This document shows, piece after piece, positions 1-11,022 of a stretch of 64,000 bases of DNA. The translations under genes and the position numbers were made by a program. The notes beneath the pieces were generated by a model, which saw nothing but the letters and a program-made list of their open reading frames with translations, was not told where the DNA came from and made no database searches. This DNA is from Chrysopilus asiliformis (Eukaryota > Arthropoda > Insecta > Diptera > Rhagionidae): NCBI GenBank assembly GCA_964034945.1, contig OZ035961.1:25955684-26019683 (forward strand). Reading direction: 5' to 3'. Each line of letters begins with the position of its first letter. Positions within the stretch are counted from its first letter, which is position 1.

Positions 1-1726
1 ATTATTTATATTCTTCATTGGTAAACTGTCTAAACCTCAGGCAAGTCAAATTCCCTATTTTGGTAAAAAATAAATATATTGAAAAATCCATTCTAAAAAA
101 CTCATGTGATGAACAATGTGACTTGTTTAGAAAAACATAAGCAATAATATATGAATAGTTTTCCTTTGTAATTTTCCTTCGGATCTCCTGGTGAGATAAA
201 CGGCTAGCGCACAGCTAACGCTACCACCCATTGGTCAAATGTCCATAGCTTCGTGCAAGAGGAGGCATTTTAAACATTTTTTTGTTGTTTATTTCGTTAC
301 CAACAATCTATTAGTAACAAATTGGCTTGAAATAATTTGATCCCGAATAGGCACCATCGACAGGCTGTTTAATGATTGGCATCGGCAAATTCGACACTCG
401 CCCATAAATCTTCTGACGTCTTGGCAAGGAGAGGAGCACTTTCATGCCAATTAGCCGCTTTAAAATTAAAAACGTCGAAAAACTGAGAAAAAAAAATTAA
501 AATAAAAATAATTCTTGTTTTCGGCTATTGGTTAAAATTGTTTTGGAAGAATTATGTGTCGAATGGAATGGTATGGACTTGAATCCGAAACCCAACAAGT
601 GGAAATGAACAAAAATTTTTGTGTTAATGAAAAAAAGAGCATAGTTATTGTCTGTCAGGGTATCGTGGAGGAGGGTAAACGTATGTATTCGAGGCCCAAA
701 TTCCGGGGAGTAGTTTAGCTGGAACAGCCAGTCTACAAAGTCTGACACTAATTTGACACCAACGGTCAATTTATCATTGCCAATGGGGAAACAACGTAGC
801 ATAACTCAGCGAAACTCCATCACCACCAAACCGCCATGTGTGACTTCGTTCCTATCGCATTTTGTTAAGTTTTTTTTTAACTAATACCCCATTGTAATAG
901 GCTTATTACACATGTACGTGGTAATTGAATAGCACGGCAACCGCCTGGTAAAAATCCATAGAGGTTTACTTTGACGTGGCTTTTCAAATCTCTGCAGCCA
1001 ACCATCAGAATGCGTGGTTACCCACCCTTATGTATATACCACATAATATTGTCTTTCCACAACTACGCTAAGTAGTATAGCTAAGAACACGCACTCGTAT
1101 GCCCACATTTATGAAATAACATAAAATTGAATATTTTTTCGGTTTTTGGAACGTTAACAGTTGGTAACTTTACTAATTATAGCTCGATGATGAGCATCAT
1201 TATGAGGTAAACTCAAGTAGTGAAAATCACCATCGTATCTTGTGAATCGCTTATTATTTTAGACAAACTAATTGAATAACGTTCACCTATTTAGGCACAA
1301 ACCACTGAACAAACAAAAACGTTTAACTAAACTGTAAGTTGAATTTTTGATGGTAGCACATAAGCCACAAAGCATAAAAATTTAATGAAGAATGATGGTT
1401 GGTTGGAGATCAGCACATAATTTTGTTAATAACTAAATATTTTCTGCTATTTTACTTTTGTAGCATGAAAAAATGTTCGATCGACAAGTTTTTTTTTTAC
1501 ATTTCCAGTAAAGCTTGCTGCTAATAAATGCTTAAGGAAGTAATTGTCTGAAAATCAAGTACTAATGATTTCTTTGATTTACAGAATGAAGAAAAAACTA
1601 TTTTTCTGTCAATAGTTAGACCAACTTTAATGTAGATTTCAAAAATACTTATTAATTTGTGTGTGTCTAAGAACTTTTTTAAGGTTTGTCTGGCACGATT
1701 TTTACTTTTCTTGCATAAAAGATATT
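1..1726. other. 5' flanking DNA, no gene recognised
   Basis: AT-rich DNA with only short open frames and no recognisable protein similarity. It lies about 10 kb upstream of the Dfd start codon and could contain distal regulatory DNA, but no motif here was convincing. A segment at 190-235 looks faintly like a tRNA A-box on the minus strand but lacks a B-box. Confidence 0.5.
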
Positions 1727-1947
1727 GGGCCTTACCAATGACCCGTGACTAACTTAGTAGCAGCTTTTGGTGTGTGCGAAATGGGCTATTTGCTTGATAA
1801 TTTCGGTTCAAATCCTAGTTTTTATTGAAAAGTTTTAAATTCGCTGTCATAAATGTGTGAAAACTTACTAGAATTAGCAAGCAAATAGCCCCTTTCGCAC
1901 ACACCAAAAGCTGTTACTAAGTTAGTCACGGGTCATTGGTAAGGCCC
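1727..1947. repeat. Palindromic MITE, family 1, copy 1
   Basis: The ends are inverted repeats of about 65 bp beginning GGGCCTTACCAATGACCC, with the internal words GTGTGTGCGAAA and GGGCTATTTGCTT present in both arms. The element is flanked by the trinucleotide ATT on each side, a possible 3-bp target duplication. It is too short to code for protein. A diverged second copy lies at 19957-20176 in Dfd intron 2. The 3-bp duplication would fit PIF/Harbinger-type elements, but this is inference. Confidence 0.8.
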
Positions 1948-2645
1948 ATTATATTCATAAGAAAAATCAGAACAGGGTGTTTCAATTCGACAAAATTTAC
2001 AACATGACTGTTTGATTATTTTGATCGATTTTTTGCATTTGATCCAAAAATGGGTACGGTGACAATTTTTTCGTGTAATTCCGGGACAGTTAACCAATGG
2101 GTTGGAGTAAAGAATGGGTAACTTTTAGCGACTCGAAATTAATTGAAAATCAATCAAGAAAGCAAAGCAGCCTGCAGCAAAAACTTTATCTTACATTCCT
2201 TACTTTATTTAAAAGAAAAGAAAGTTTTCGGTATCTTTTTTTCTTTAGACAACCAGACCTATTTTGGTGTTGTGACACTTTAGACACAGGTCACAAGTCC
2301 ATAGAATTTCAGGCTCTTGTAAACCGAGTTGTAACTTTTCATCGATCAGTGATAATCACCAGAATACGGCTGTTTAGCACAAATTGCGCCGCAGGGAAGT
2401 TTTTAGAAAAAAAATATCTTATAGGCGAAAGTTTCATAAAAATATGCGCCGCAGGCAATTCTTTTAAAGAAAAATACGCTGGAGGCAGAAAAGTTTTAAA
2501 AAACTACGCCACATGCGGGCATTTTTAGTTTTAAAGGCTAAAGAAAAAATCCGGGACAAAAATTTAGATTCCGGTACGCCAGGACAACATGCCTAAATCC
2601 GGGACTGTTCCGGTCAATCCGGGATGTACGGTCACTCTACCTTTG
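1948..2645. repeat. Composite repeat with CCGGGA motifs and a TGCGCCGCAGG repeat
   Basis: GGGTACGGTGAC and TCCGGGACAGTTAACC near 2050-2095 are answered at 2570-2640 by a segment with ATTCCGGTACGCC, CCGGGACTG and GTACGGTCACTCTACC. This suggests the two ends of a degenerate DNA element. The right-hand segment recurs at 30110-30200. Between them, 2380-2530 holds a degenerate tandem repeat built on TGCGCCGCAGG followed by an A/T run. An open frame of 143 codons (2097-2528) spans it, but its product is low-complexity and is not supported as a gene. Confidence 0.45.
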
Positions 2646-3213
2646 GAAAGCGATTTTAAAAACATAACAAAAGCTATAATTGCCAATCTGGCAATTATTG
2701 AAAACCCGTATGGTGATATTCGTATCAAAATTCGAACAGTTGTACCAAAATTCCACTTCGAAGTCAAACTTTCCAACAAGATTTTTTAAAATTTATTCCA
2801 ATCGGATTTTGATGTATGGGAGTTTTATGTAGAATCATATCCTAAATAACTTTTGTTTTTGAACTTTTTTGATAAGATGCACCGTTTTTGAGATATTCAC
2901 AAAAAACGTTTTCGTTCGTATGGGGGGTACCCCCTTAATGGTCCATTTTTGCTCATGAACGAACTTGGCCTCGCATTTTACGAAAAACGGATCTGTGCAA
3001 AATTTCAAGTCTCTAGTTCAATCCGTGCGCCCGCAATCCGCGCCACGGACAGACGGACGGACGGACGGACGGACGGACATGCTAAATTCAACTTTTTTTA
3101 TCATTCTAAACACACTGGTGTAATTCATTTTTTTGTGTGATGACGAGATCTTACCGTTACAAACGGTAAGGCAAATCTAATATACCCTTTGGTTTCACCA
3201 TACGGGTATAAAA
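2646..3213 (-). repeat. Dispersed repeat family A, copy 1
   Basis: Read on the minus strand it starts with TATACCCGTATGGTGAAACC and GGGTATA (a terminal stem-loop), then CCTTACCGTTTGTAACG, a GTCC/GTCT microsatellite (3046-3080 on this strand) and the phrase AATCCGTGCGCCCGC. Copies 2 and 3 are at 12692-13275 and 23654-24230 in the other orientation. The layout (terminal TATACCC hairpin, then a GTCY microsatellite) recalls the INE-1/mini-me type of dipteran non-autonomous elements, but homology is not shown. Confidence 0.75.
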
Positions 3214-5101
3214 ACTACTATTATAAAGATTAGCTTCAATTGGATTTTAGTGTATATAATAGTGATGAGAAACACATCAAACAGTTTTCGGAAATCCCAA
3301 ACATGCTACGAATTAGGTTGTGTTTTCATTCAAAACACTTTTCAATTTTTAAAAGTTTTAATTGCGCAATATATCACACTTTTTAGAATTTTTAAAAACA
3401 TCTTTTCCCAACGATTTTATTTTGTGTTTTCACACATTTTTTAATTAAAATTGACCATTTTACACATGATCATTTTAATTAAATTCATAATCTTACAAAT
3501 AAAATTTCCCTAAAAAATATTTAAGCAGATTTTGTATTTTCCGGTTGATTTCCTTATTTTTGAAATACTTTTTGTATCTAATATTTAGGAACGGTAATGT
3601 TCAATAAAGAAGTCAGATAATTTTATTACCATATTACGAGTTTTTCTCTTTTTCCACCAGATCTTAAAACACCACAGATAGACATTTTCGGTCCACCATT
3701 TTTTCAATTCCGGCGGCCATAGCGAGTTCATGCCTTTAAAAGTACTTGAGAAGCGTATTGGTCAAAAGATTCGTTATTGTGAAATTTAACCCCTAATGGC
3801 CGGGGGATGAAAATTCATCCACCCTCAGCCCATCCGCAGGACATGACGATGTGGATGTCGAATGATTTGCAAGAATTCCGTTCGTCGAACGCCGCATGAG
3901 TAATCGTCAAGTTGAACTTCAGACTCACGGTGCCCCATTCTGTGATGTTGGTGGGTGGCTTAGACGCCCAAAGAGTTCTCCATTCTTTCGGAATATGTGC
4001 TACGCGGCATACGGCAAAGGACAAGTGAAATGTGTCATGTAAACCATCATCATCATCCAGCATAGAGAGGCACTAATGCTCCCTCCCTCATTCTTCCGCT
4101 AGGCGACGGTGTCGGTGTGGGGTGTGCTGTCAAAAAAAAAAAAAGTGAAAGACTTCCATTCTGAAAACAACAAATTGTAAAAATTACGACTGGCCGCATT
4201 GAGAAGCCCGTCAAGTTGAAAATATTGCATAGTAATGCTATTAGAAGGCATTGAGACATTTCATTTGCGTCGTCTGCTTAAAGGTGCTGAAAGACCTTCG
4301 ACATGGGCCAAGGAACCATGGGGGCCAAGGGAATGCCATAGAATTCAACACATCCAAACGGAATATGGAGAGCATCAGTGGAAATTAGATTAATTGCGAT
4401 TTGATTGAGGAAGACATTCATTTGGGACCTTTAAGTGATAAACACGTGAATGTATATCCAAGGCAGAGTCGCAGAAAATATGAAAATTGAACGAGTTATA
4501 GAAAGTTTCTCAAATAAAAGCCATACAAAATATTATAGTCTTAAACGGTTTTTGTTTAAAGTTTCACATATATGCAAAAATGACAACTTTATAAATGCTA
4601 TTGAAAGATTTAAATTGTTATTATTGGCCTCGGTGGGTTATATGAATATGAATTCATCTCTTAATAGGGATTCATTTTGGTTCATGGCCTGCACTAATTT
4701 TGTTGTTGTTTTTTTTTTGTTTTCAAGAAGTACACCTTAGCGTTTGATACTTTTCCATGAAATTTGACAAATTAATCATTGTGGGAAAATTTTACAAAAA
4801 AAAACATTTAGTGTAGTTTGTTCCCACGTTTTTAAGGATTCGTAAATTGGAATTGAGAACATGTTTTTATTAAACTTGGTTATTTCAAATCAAAAAAATA
4901 TGATTTGATCAAATTTTTGATTTAAAAAAGACTCATTCATTAACCAAAAACTTCATAAATTTCAGTATTCAGTTGAAATTTCACAGAATCATCCCTCGGT
5001 TTTATTTTAGAGATTTCTCAAATCAAATTAATCATTTATCGCCTCAAATTCATTCCAAAACTGGGATTAAACGTTAGTACAAAAGGTATTAAAAATATAG
5101 A
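3214..5101. other. 5' flanking DNA, partly single-copy in appearance
   Basis: Bases 3650-4440 are clearly richer in G+C than the surroundings and show no repeat seen elsewhere in the window, so they are a candidate for unique regulatory DNA. The open frames here (for example 3815-4063 and 4053-4259 on the minus strand) have no recognisable product. Bases 5030-5100 match the inside of the TA-flanked element that ends at 6767, so the left part of that element probably begins before the insertion at 5102. Confidence 0.4.
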
Positions 5102-6026
5102 TAGGGTAGGAGCGGGAATGTTGAATTACTTTTTAGAATTTAGGTTGTAGCGCGCACATAAAGTCACATATCGCTCCAATGGTTAAGCCATTCGATAGAG
5201 TGATACCTTGACTACATTTCATAGAAGAACTTTTTTTTAAAATGTTTTATTAACTGGCCTTCAGGTCAATTTAAAGGGTGATTCAACATGCCCGCCGATT
5301 TACAAGTGGTGCGGGTAAGATGAATAACTGTAATTTTCCATACATTTTCCATACGTAAGAATGAAAAAAACGTTATTTTTAAGTATTTTATTAAGTAAAA
5401 ATTTTAAATATACACTACATAATGTAAATATGAAAAAAACAATGAAATTTACAATTTAGTTAATCGCTTATTTGGTTTTTTTAGTTGACCAATTTTTGAT
5501 TGTTTTCCTGCTGCGTTTTTATAAAAAATGTAAAAAATCATCAAGAAACAAACAAAAATTGATAAAAGAACAAGGGAAATGTGAAACAAACGTCAAAAAA
5601 AACAAAAAAATACGTAAAAAAAAAATGATCCAACTTGCCCGCCAAGCCGTTATTCAACTTACCCGCAACCCACTTTTTTGATATTTTCTCTTATAAAAAT
5701 CACAAAAACAATAAATTTGAATGTCTCACGAGGTTTTTTTTATTCTAGAGGTGTTACACAACACTTTTAATACAAAAAATTTCCAGATTGACAAAAATTT
5801 GTATGAGAAATGGGTAAATCACTGTATAGTCTAATATTTACTTTTAGAGCCAAAAACACACATATTCCTGTCACTTACGATATAAATAAGGTATCGCTCT
5901 CAAAATTTTATGGCAAGTAGAGGACATTAATACTACCAATATTTCAAAAAAATTGACTGGATAGTTTTTTTAAATTTGGCAATAATTCAACATGCCCGAT
6001 AATTCAACAAGCCCGCTCCTACCCTA
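5102..6026. mobile_element. Non-autonomous TIR element, 0.9 kb
   Basis: It begins TAGGGTAGGAGCGGG (5102-5116) and ends with the inverted complement CCCGCTCCTACCCTA. Inside, the phrase ATTCAACWTGCCCGC (W = A or T) or close variants occurs near both ends and again around 5630-5670, mostly as subterminal repeats. No transposase is present; the one open frame (5472-5681) is low complexity. It has split an older element whose right end is at 6767. Confidence 0.65.
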
Positions 6027-6084
6027 CACTTTTAATGCTGTTGGTACCTATTAAATTTAATACTTTTTTTTATTACAATTTATC

Positions 6085-6636
6085 GGGTCTTTCAACCAGG
6101 ACATAACAATTTTGTATTTAAATAAAACATAGAATAATTGAGATATCGGGCTGAAATTTATTCCAGGTGTAGTGGACATGTTACATTATGAAATTCGATG
6201 TCGTTCATATGGCCACCGCGACCACGTTTGCACTGATTGATTCTTTGGAGCCAATTTTCCACCACTCTTCCACGAATATCGGCCGGAACGTTGGCAATTT
6301 CGCGTTCGATATTGTTCCTGAGCTCCTCTAACGTTATTGGCTTGTTGGCATGAACCAGCGACTTAACATAACCCCATAAAAAGAAAACCAACGGCGTTAA
6401 ATCGCATGAGCGGTGGCCATTCGACCGGACCATTTCTCGAGATTACACGATTGCGACCACCGACTCAGAATTTCGGTAGTAAGTTTTAATAATTTCCAAA
6501 CGTTGCTCGTTCGTGAACTTCACTATGATAAAAATGTAAACCTTGACTGACGTTTTAGCATTGCCAGATCATAAAAAAACTTTTAGGGTGCGTTTTTATT
6601 AAAATACAAAATTGTTATGTTCTTGTTGAAAGACCC
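6085..6636 (-). mobile_element. Tc/mariner-like element, internally deleted
   Basis: The terminal inverted repeats are about 34 bp (GGGTCTTTCAAC...ACATAACAATTTTG, with two mismatches). TTTATC occurs directly outside both ends (6079-6084 and 6637-6642). The interior retains only the two ends of a transposase gene on the minus strand. At about 0.55 kb it is less than half the length expected of a full element of this type. Confidence 0.85.
6158..6530 (-). pseudogene. Transposase remnant (N- and C-terminal pieces fused)
   Basis: Reading from 6527 down, the frame gives VKFTNEQRLEIIKTYYRNSE, the N-terminal helix-turn-helix typical of the DUF4817-type Tc/mariner transposases of insects, then a stop. 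From about 6440 to 6158 a different frame gives RSCDLTPLVFFLWGYVKSLV and continues to VVENWLQRINQCKRGRGGH, the usual C-terminus of the same family. The middle, including the first two catalytic aspartates, is deleted. The family's WPPRSCDLTPL motif begins in a shifted frame (NGHRSCDLTP), so a frameshift is present too. It cannot encode an active enzyme. Confidence 0.85.
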
Positions 6637-6767
6637 TTTATCAAACTCTAAAAAAATATTGAATAATTATACGATTTGAGAGGGTTGAAATTTAACAAAA
6701 AAAAAGTATTAAAAAATGGCAAATTCCAGAAATGGGATTAAAAGTTAATCCAATAATTTTAACCGTG
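6637..6767. repeat. Right end of a TA-flanked TIR element
   Basis: The segment ends with AATAATTTTAACCGTG followed by TA. Its reverse complement matches the left end of the element at 19086-19787 over about 90 bp (CACGGTTAAAATTATTGG, then CTAACTTTT or TTAACTTTT, and on to the TAATAC run). The rest of this copy is interrupted by the elements at 5102 and 6085, and its left end was not found. Confidence 0.6.
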
Positions 6768-6769
6768 TA

Positions 6770-7603
6770 GATTTTCGAAAGCATCGAAAGAATTCAGAAC
6801 ACACTTTTTTATAAAGGTTATTGTGATTTTAAATCTCATTTGTTATATTCAAGCTTTAAGAAGAAAAAAATAATAGCCCAATTCCTATTTTTAAAAGGCT
6901 TTCAATTTTTGCTAAATTTAGAACCTAATGTAATTTTAATTGAACAGAATTTTTGTAGGAAAATCTCACCTCTTAGCGTAAATATTTCATCGCCTCTCAA
7001 TAAAAAAAATCAAATTGAAAGTGCTGACACGCCAATCAAAATCAAAAAGTGGTTCAACTAAAAAACTTATGTGCATTAGAGAGGCAGAATACAAATAGAA
7101 ATTGTTCGTGACTGGGAACCAGGGACGGAAAAGCGTGGTTAGACTCAGACTAACAGGAGGCTAGCACTCAATTAATTAGTCGTATTTCATGATTATATTT
7201 CGATTTGATAGCGACAATTAAGCAGCCATTACAACGCCTTCTTCTCGTTTATTCCCAGAGTGTGGTGGATCAGATTTACAGACCCCATAAATATCATAAG
7301 CGAAACCAGGGGTGGATTCAAAGTTAAAATCAGAGTGACTTTTGTAAGTGGTCAATAATATTTAACCTTTTGTGTAGTTTAGGCGATACCAAGTGTGATT
7401 GCTTCGTCAAGAAATTTTCCAAAGAAAGAACTATTTTTGAAAATCAAATAATAAGGAATAATTCTCATCCAAGGAATACGTTTCTTAATTCAAGAAAATT
7501 GAGATCAAATGACATTTTGACAGATATAGAAAATATTTCAAAAATTTAGGAGATCATTTTTATATCAAGAATTAAATTTCTTAAATTAAGAACTTTTTTC
7601 TTA
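6770..7603. other. 5' flanking DNA, nothing recognised
   Basis: AT-rich sequence with one open frame of 73 codons (6840-7061) of Lys/Asn/Leu-rich composition and no recognisable domain. No repeat shared with other parts of the window was noticed. Confidence 0.4.
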
Positions 7604-7605
7604 TA

Positions 7606-7812
7606 AAGGGTGGTTAAATTTTAAGGGCCGATGTTGAATGTGAACCACACCTAAACGTCAAGTTTTTTTCTGCATTTCATTTGACATTTCTCAATTTCAG
7701 ACTAACTCAATTTGAACCATGGAAAGATACACAATCGAGCAACGCGTTAAAGTTATTCAGGCTTATTATGAAAATGGGCGTTCAAATCAAAATGCATATC
7801 GTGCACTTCGTG
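7606..7812 (+). repeat. Left arm of snap-back element
   Basis: 207 bp, starting AAGGGTGGTTAAATTTTAAG. It is the inverted partner of 8330-8536. Confidence 0.92.
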
Positions 7813-8360
7813 ATTTTTTCGGTCAATTTAATCGTCCAAATGTGCGTACAATCGGAAAAATCGTGCAAAAATTTGAGCAAACCGGGTCTGTAGGAGATGT
7901 GAAAACACCAGTGCATGCTCGTACAGCTCGTACTGCAGAAAATATTGCTGCTGTTCGCGATAGTGTGGCTGAAGAGCCGTCCACCTCAACTCGTCGTCGT
8001 GCCCAACAATTGCACCTCCCACGCTCGTTGATGAACATTATGCATAAAGACTTGCATTTACACGCTTACAAGGTGCAATTGACTCAAGAACTAAAGCCTC
8101 TTGACCATTTCAAGCGTCGTCAATGGTCAGAATGGTGGCAAGAAATGGCAACAGTGGATGATCAATTTTCGAAGAAAATCATCTTCAGTGATGAGGCACA
8201 TTTTCACCTCAGTGGATTCGTCAATAAGCAGAACAGCCGCATTTGGGCGAATGATAATCCAAGAGTGATTGTCGAAAAACCAATGCACCCACAAAGAGTG
8301 ACTGTTTGGTGCGGTTTATGGGCTGGCGGCACGAAGTGCACGATATGCATTTTGATTTGA
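7719..8360 (+). pseudogene. Truncated DUF4817-type Tc/mariner transposase
   Basis: An open frame of 213 codons starts MERYTIEQRVKVIQAYYENG. Residues 1-60 are the helix-turn-helix that would bind the element's ends; a second DNA-binding region covers about 60-120 (RTAENIAAVRDSV); and the first catalytic aspartate is in IIFSDEAHFHLSGFVNKQN (about 152-170). The protein runs through RVTVWCGLWAGG and then crosses into the inverted left arm, ending with the unrelated TKCTICILI. The second Asp and the final acidic catalytic residue are missing; the family is usually about 330-350 residues. It could still bind DNA but not cut. Its own start region is duplicated in reverse downstream. Confidence 0.9.
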
Positions 8361-8536
8361 ACGCCCATTTTCATAATAAGCCTGAATAACTTTAACGCGT
8401 TGCTCGATTGTGTATCTTTCCATGGTTCAAATTGAGTTAGTCTGAAATTGAGAAATGTCAAATGAAATGCAGAAAAAAACTTGGCGTTTAGGTGTGGTTC
8501 ACATTCAACATCGGCCCTTAAAATTTAACCACCCTT
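8330..8536 (-). repeat. Right arm of snap-back element
   Basis: Reverse complement of 7606-7812 with one mismatch. It contains an antisense copy of the transposase start, including its ATG complement at 8421-8423. Confidence 0.92.
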
Positions 8537-8538
8537 TA

Positions 8539-9160
8539 TTAAGAATTTAATTCTTAGCTCAGAAATCAATGCCCAATTTAAAAAAAATAATTCCTAATCC
8601 AAGAAACTAATTTCTAGATATAATAATTGCTTTTTTTAAATTTTTCAAATATTTTCAATGTTCTAAAATTCTAAAAAAAAATTCACGGAGTTGACTGGAA
8701 CAGAAGAAACTTTGAGGTGTCGAGGATATCGAGATTCGATATATTGAGGTTATTAATAAGAAGGTTCGCGTTATCGAGGTCGATGATGAGTCATTATTCG
8801 AGATAAAGTTTTAAACGATCTTTTTACTACATTTATGACTAAATTTAAATGCACTGGACCTTTAATTACTTCCGAATTGCCGATTTATTCAAGTGTAGAC
8901 CATTTTTGTTCGATTAATCGAAGTTTCTACAAGGTACTGCAGTTTCTGGACAAAAACGACTTATTAATGTCCGACTATTGTCAAGAAACTTGCAAATCTT
9001 CTACTTATCGAGGGTTACATTCGAGTAATCGAGGTAGAATAACATGCAGTAAGATAGGGTAGTTAAAGGGGATTAAAAATTTTCGAGTTATTGAGGAATT
9101 CGATATATCCAGGAATCGAGGTTTGACTTATCGAGGTTCGACTTATCGAGATTCCATTGC
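8539..9160. repeat. Degenerate pogo-like sequence with TATCGAGGTT motifs
   Basis: Bases 8690-9160 hold many variants of TTATCGAGGTTCGA. The right part (9105-9160) ends ACTTATCGAGATTCCATTG, which in reverse resembles the ends of pogo/Tigger elements (CARTGGAATCTCGATAA). A matching left end was not found, so boundaries are uncertain. The open frame 8835-9062 has no recognisable domain. Confidence 0.4.
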
Positions 9161-11022
9161 ACTTCACTCTTTCACTACCCACTCGAAGTACTGTGAAAAA
9201 TCCACTTTTTTGTTGTGATATGAAAAAAGACACCTCTCAAAAAAAGAAGATAAAATTTGACAATAATGTTGGATTTTGAATTTACAGCCTTACCAGAAAA
9301 TTATGATCCAAAGATTTTTAGAAACCAGTTTTTTTTTACAATAAACAAATTCATTTTTGAAATTTTTACCCATCGATCAAGAACTCTATATCTCAAGGGG
9401 TTTTTGAAAGTTTTGAATTAAAACTTATACCTAGCATTGTAAAATCCAAAATTTTAAAAATATGTGTGTTAGCAAAAGAGTAAGACTGAGAAATAGATGA
9501 ACCCCAAGAAGAATTTAAATTATGGCGCTACAACTTGTTACGAGTTCGTGAGTTATTGTGGCTTCAAAATTTTAACTGAATTTTATTACGGCGATTAGCA
9601 TATAAAATATTTAAAAAAAAGTATGAGTACCTACTGGTACAAAAAGTTGGAAATAAATTTAACTTTTTTTATAGATTACCTACCTTTAAGTAAATTAAAA
9701 CTAAGTCCAACTTTTACTATCCCGGTGATCTTGAGTGCGTGCCTGTGCTAAAAAGCTAACGGAATAAAAATTCTGAAGAAAGCGAGGAAAAGAAAACTTA
9801 GACGTCTGAAAGAGCTCCCACAACTTTCAATCCCACAAGGCTTTTGTTATCTTTGACTAAATGGCAAACTTATTCTACATCCTACTTCAAAGTTCCCGGC
9901 GAAACGCGATGCATATCCAGAGAGATCTTCCACAAATATAGCAGAACTTTTATCTGCTCAGTGTAAAATAGCGTAGGCATTCCTGCTTGCGGATGCCACT
10001 GTTCTAACTTTTCGCTTTTATCTTTAAATTTCAAGTACTGGCGAGTAGTTTGTCGATTACGAGGCCTCAAGTAGGGGCCATTTTTCCAGAATTACCCTTT
10101 GCGCGAACGCACCAACACGTTGAAGAATTCGATCATGTACACGATTTCAGTGAGGTTGTGTAAACCAGTTTGACAAGAGGCGGAGCATTTCTTAGAGCTG
10201 GATGGATTCTGTCAAAAATGGCTTCACCATATTGAGCATGACCGTTAATAAACCAAGATACCATTTATGTCGGTGGAAGGGAGATAGACATTGTCTAGGC
10301 ATCTCATCTGCCCAATATGGAAGTACTCTGGAGATGGATTCTGGTACTGTGATGAATCATTTAAGAGTGTCTGAACCAAATTCATAGCTTTCCTACTTTG
10401 AAAACGAGATCTCTGAAAGTGGCACATATTGGAATTTGGCCACTGATTAAATCAGCTGTTGCGCGGTTTTTTCAAAACAGAATCGCGAAGAGACGAACAC
10501 AAATATGATAGAAAGAGACGATAACAGACTCTAGGGGCGTTGCCGGCTTTTCTTCGTCTGGCAAACAGTGACGTCGAAAAGATTTGCCCACTCGACCACT
10601 TATTGATTTCGAGGTTTCGAAGCGAAAATGTTCTTTGGAGGAATGGTTTCTTTATGGTTGCCAACGAATAGCAGAGAGCAGGCGGTCGGAAATCTCACTC
10701 CGTTCATGAGGGAATGAAGCAATGGATTCCAAGAGCCGTCAACGGCGTCAAATACAAGCCGAGTTCACTATCTTGAAGTTGCCAACAACAAAATGTTATT
10801 CTGAGCAGCACAACAAAAGAACGGCTCGTCACGTTCGGACGTATTTTTCTGTGGCTTTTCTCGCGGACGGATTGAAAATACACAAGTTTTCAATTGCGCG
10901 GTTAAGTTATTTTGCCTTAATATACACACTGTAACGAAACAGCAACAACAATAACAACAACAACAACAATAGCATAACAAAAAGATTCCAGTGGCGTAGG
11001 GTATAGTTCCAAATATACTCAC
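9161..11022. other. Dfd upstream region
   Basis: Bases 9720-10930 have higher G+C than their surroundings and no match elsewhere in the window. Short minus-strand frames at 9882-10070, 10245-10427 and 10452-10664 were examined; none gives a recognisable domain, so a decayed gene is possible but unsupported. A CAA-rich simple repeat lies at 10939-10976. Being 1-2 kb upstream of Dfd, this is a natural place for promoter-proximal control elements. Confidence 0.4.

Larger units (their letters stand above)
7606..8536 (+). mobile_element. Snap-back Tc/mariner-like element
   Basis: Both ends carry TA duplications (7604-7605 and 8537-8538). The 207-bp left arm (7606-7812) is repeated in inverted orientation at 8330-8536 with a single mismatch (7658). 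The arm contains not just the terminus but also the 5' leader, the ATG (7719) and the first 31 codons of the transposase. The genuine 3' half of the element has been replaced by an inverted copy of its 5' end. The near-identity of the arms means the rearrangement is recent or the arms are kept alike by gene conversion. Confidence 0.92.

Noticed and set aside
190..235. tRNA-like or SINE-like A-box (minus strand GGTAGCGTTAGCTGTGCGC)
   Set aside because: No B-box at the right distance and no cloverleaf pairing.
2097..2528. 143-codon frame
   Set aside because: Its second half is a tandem DNA repeat and the product is low-complexity, without homology or splice context.
9882..10664. Three short minus-strand frames suggesting a decayed gene or retrotransposon
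   Set aside because: Each was read; no reverse transcriptase, integrase, protease or other domain motif was recognised.
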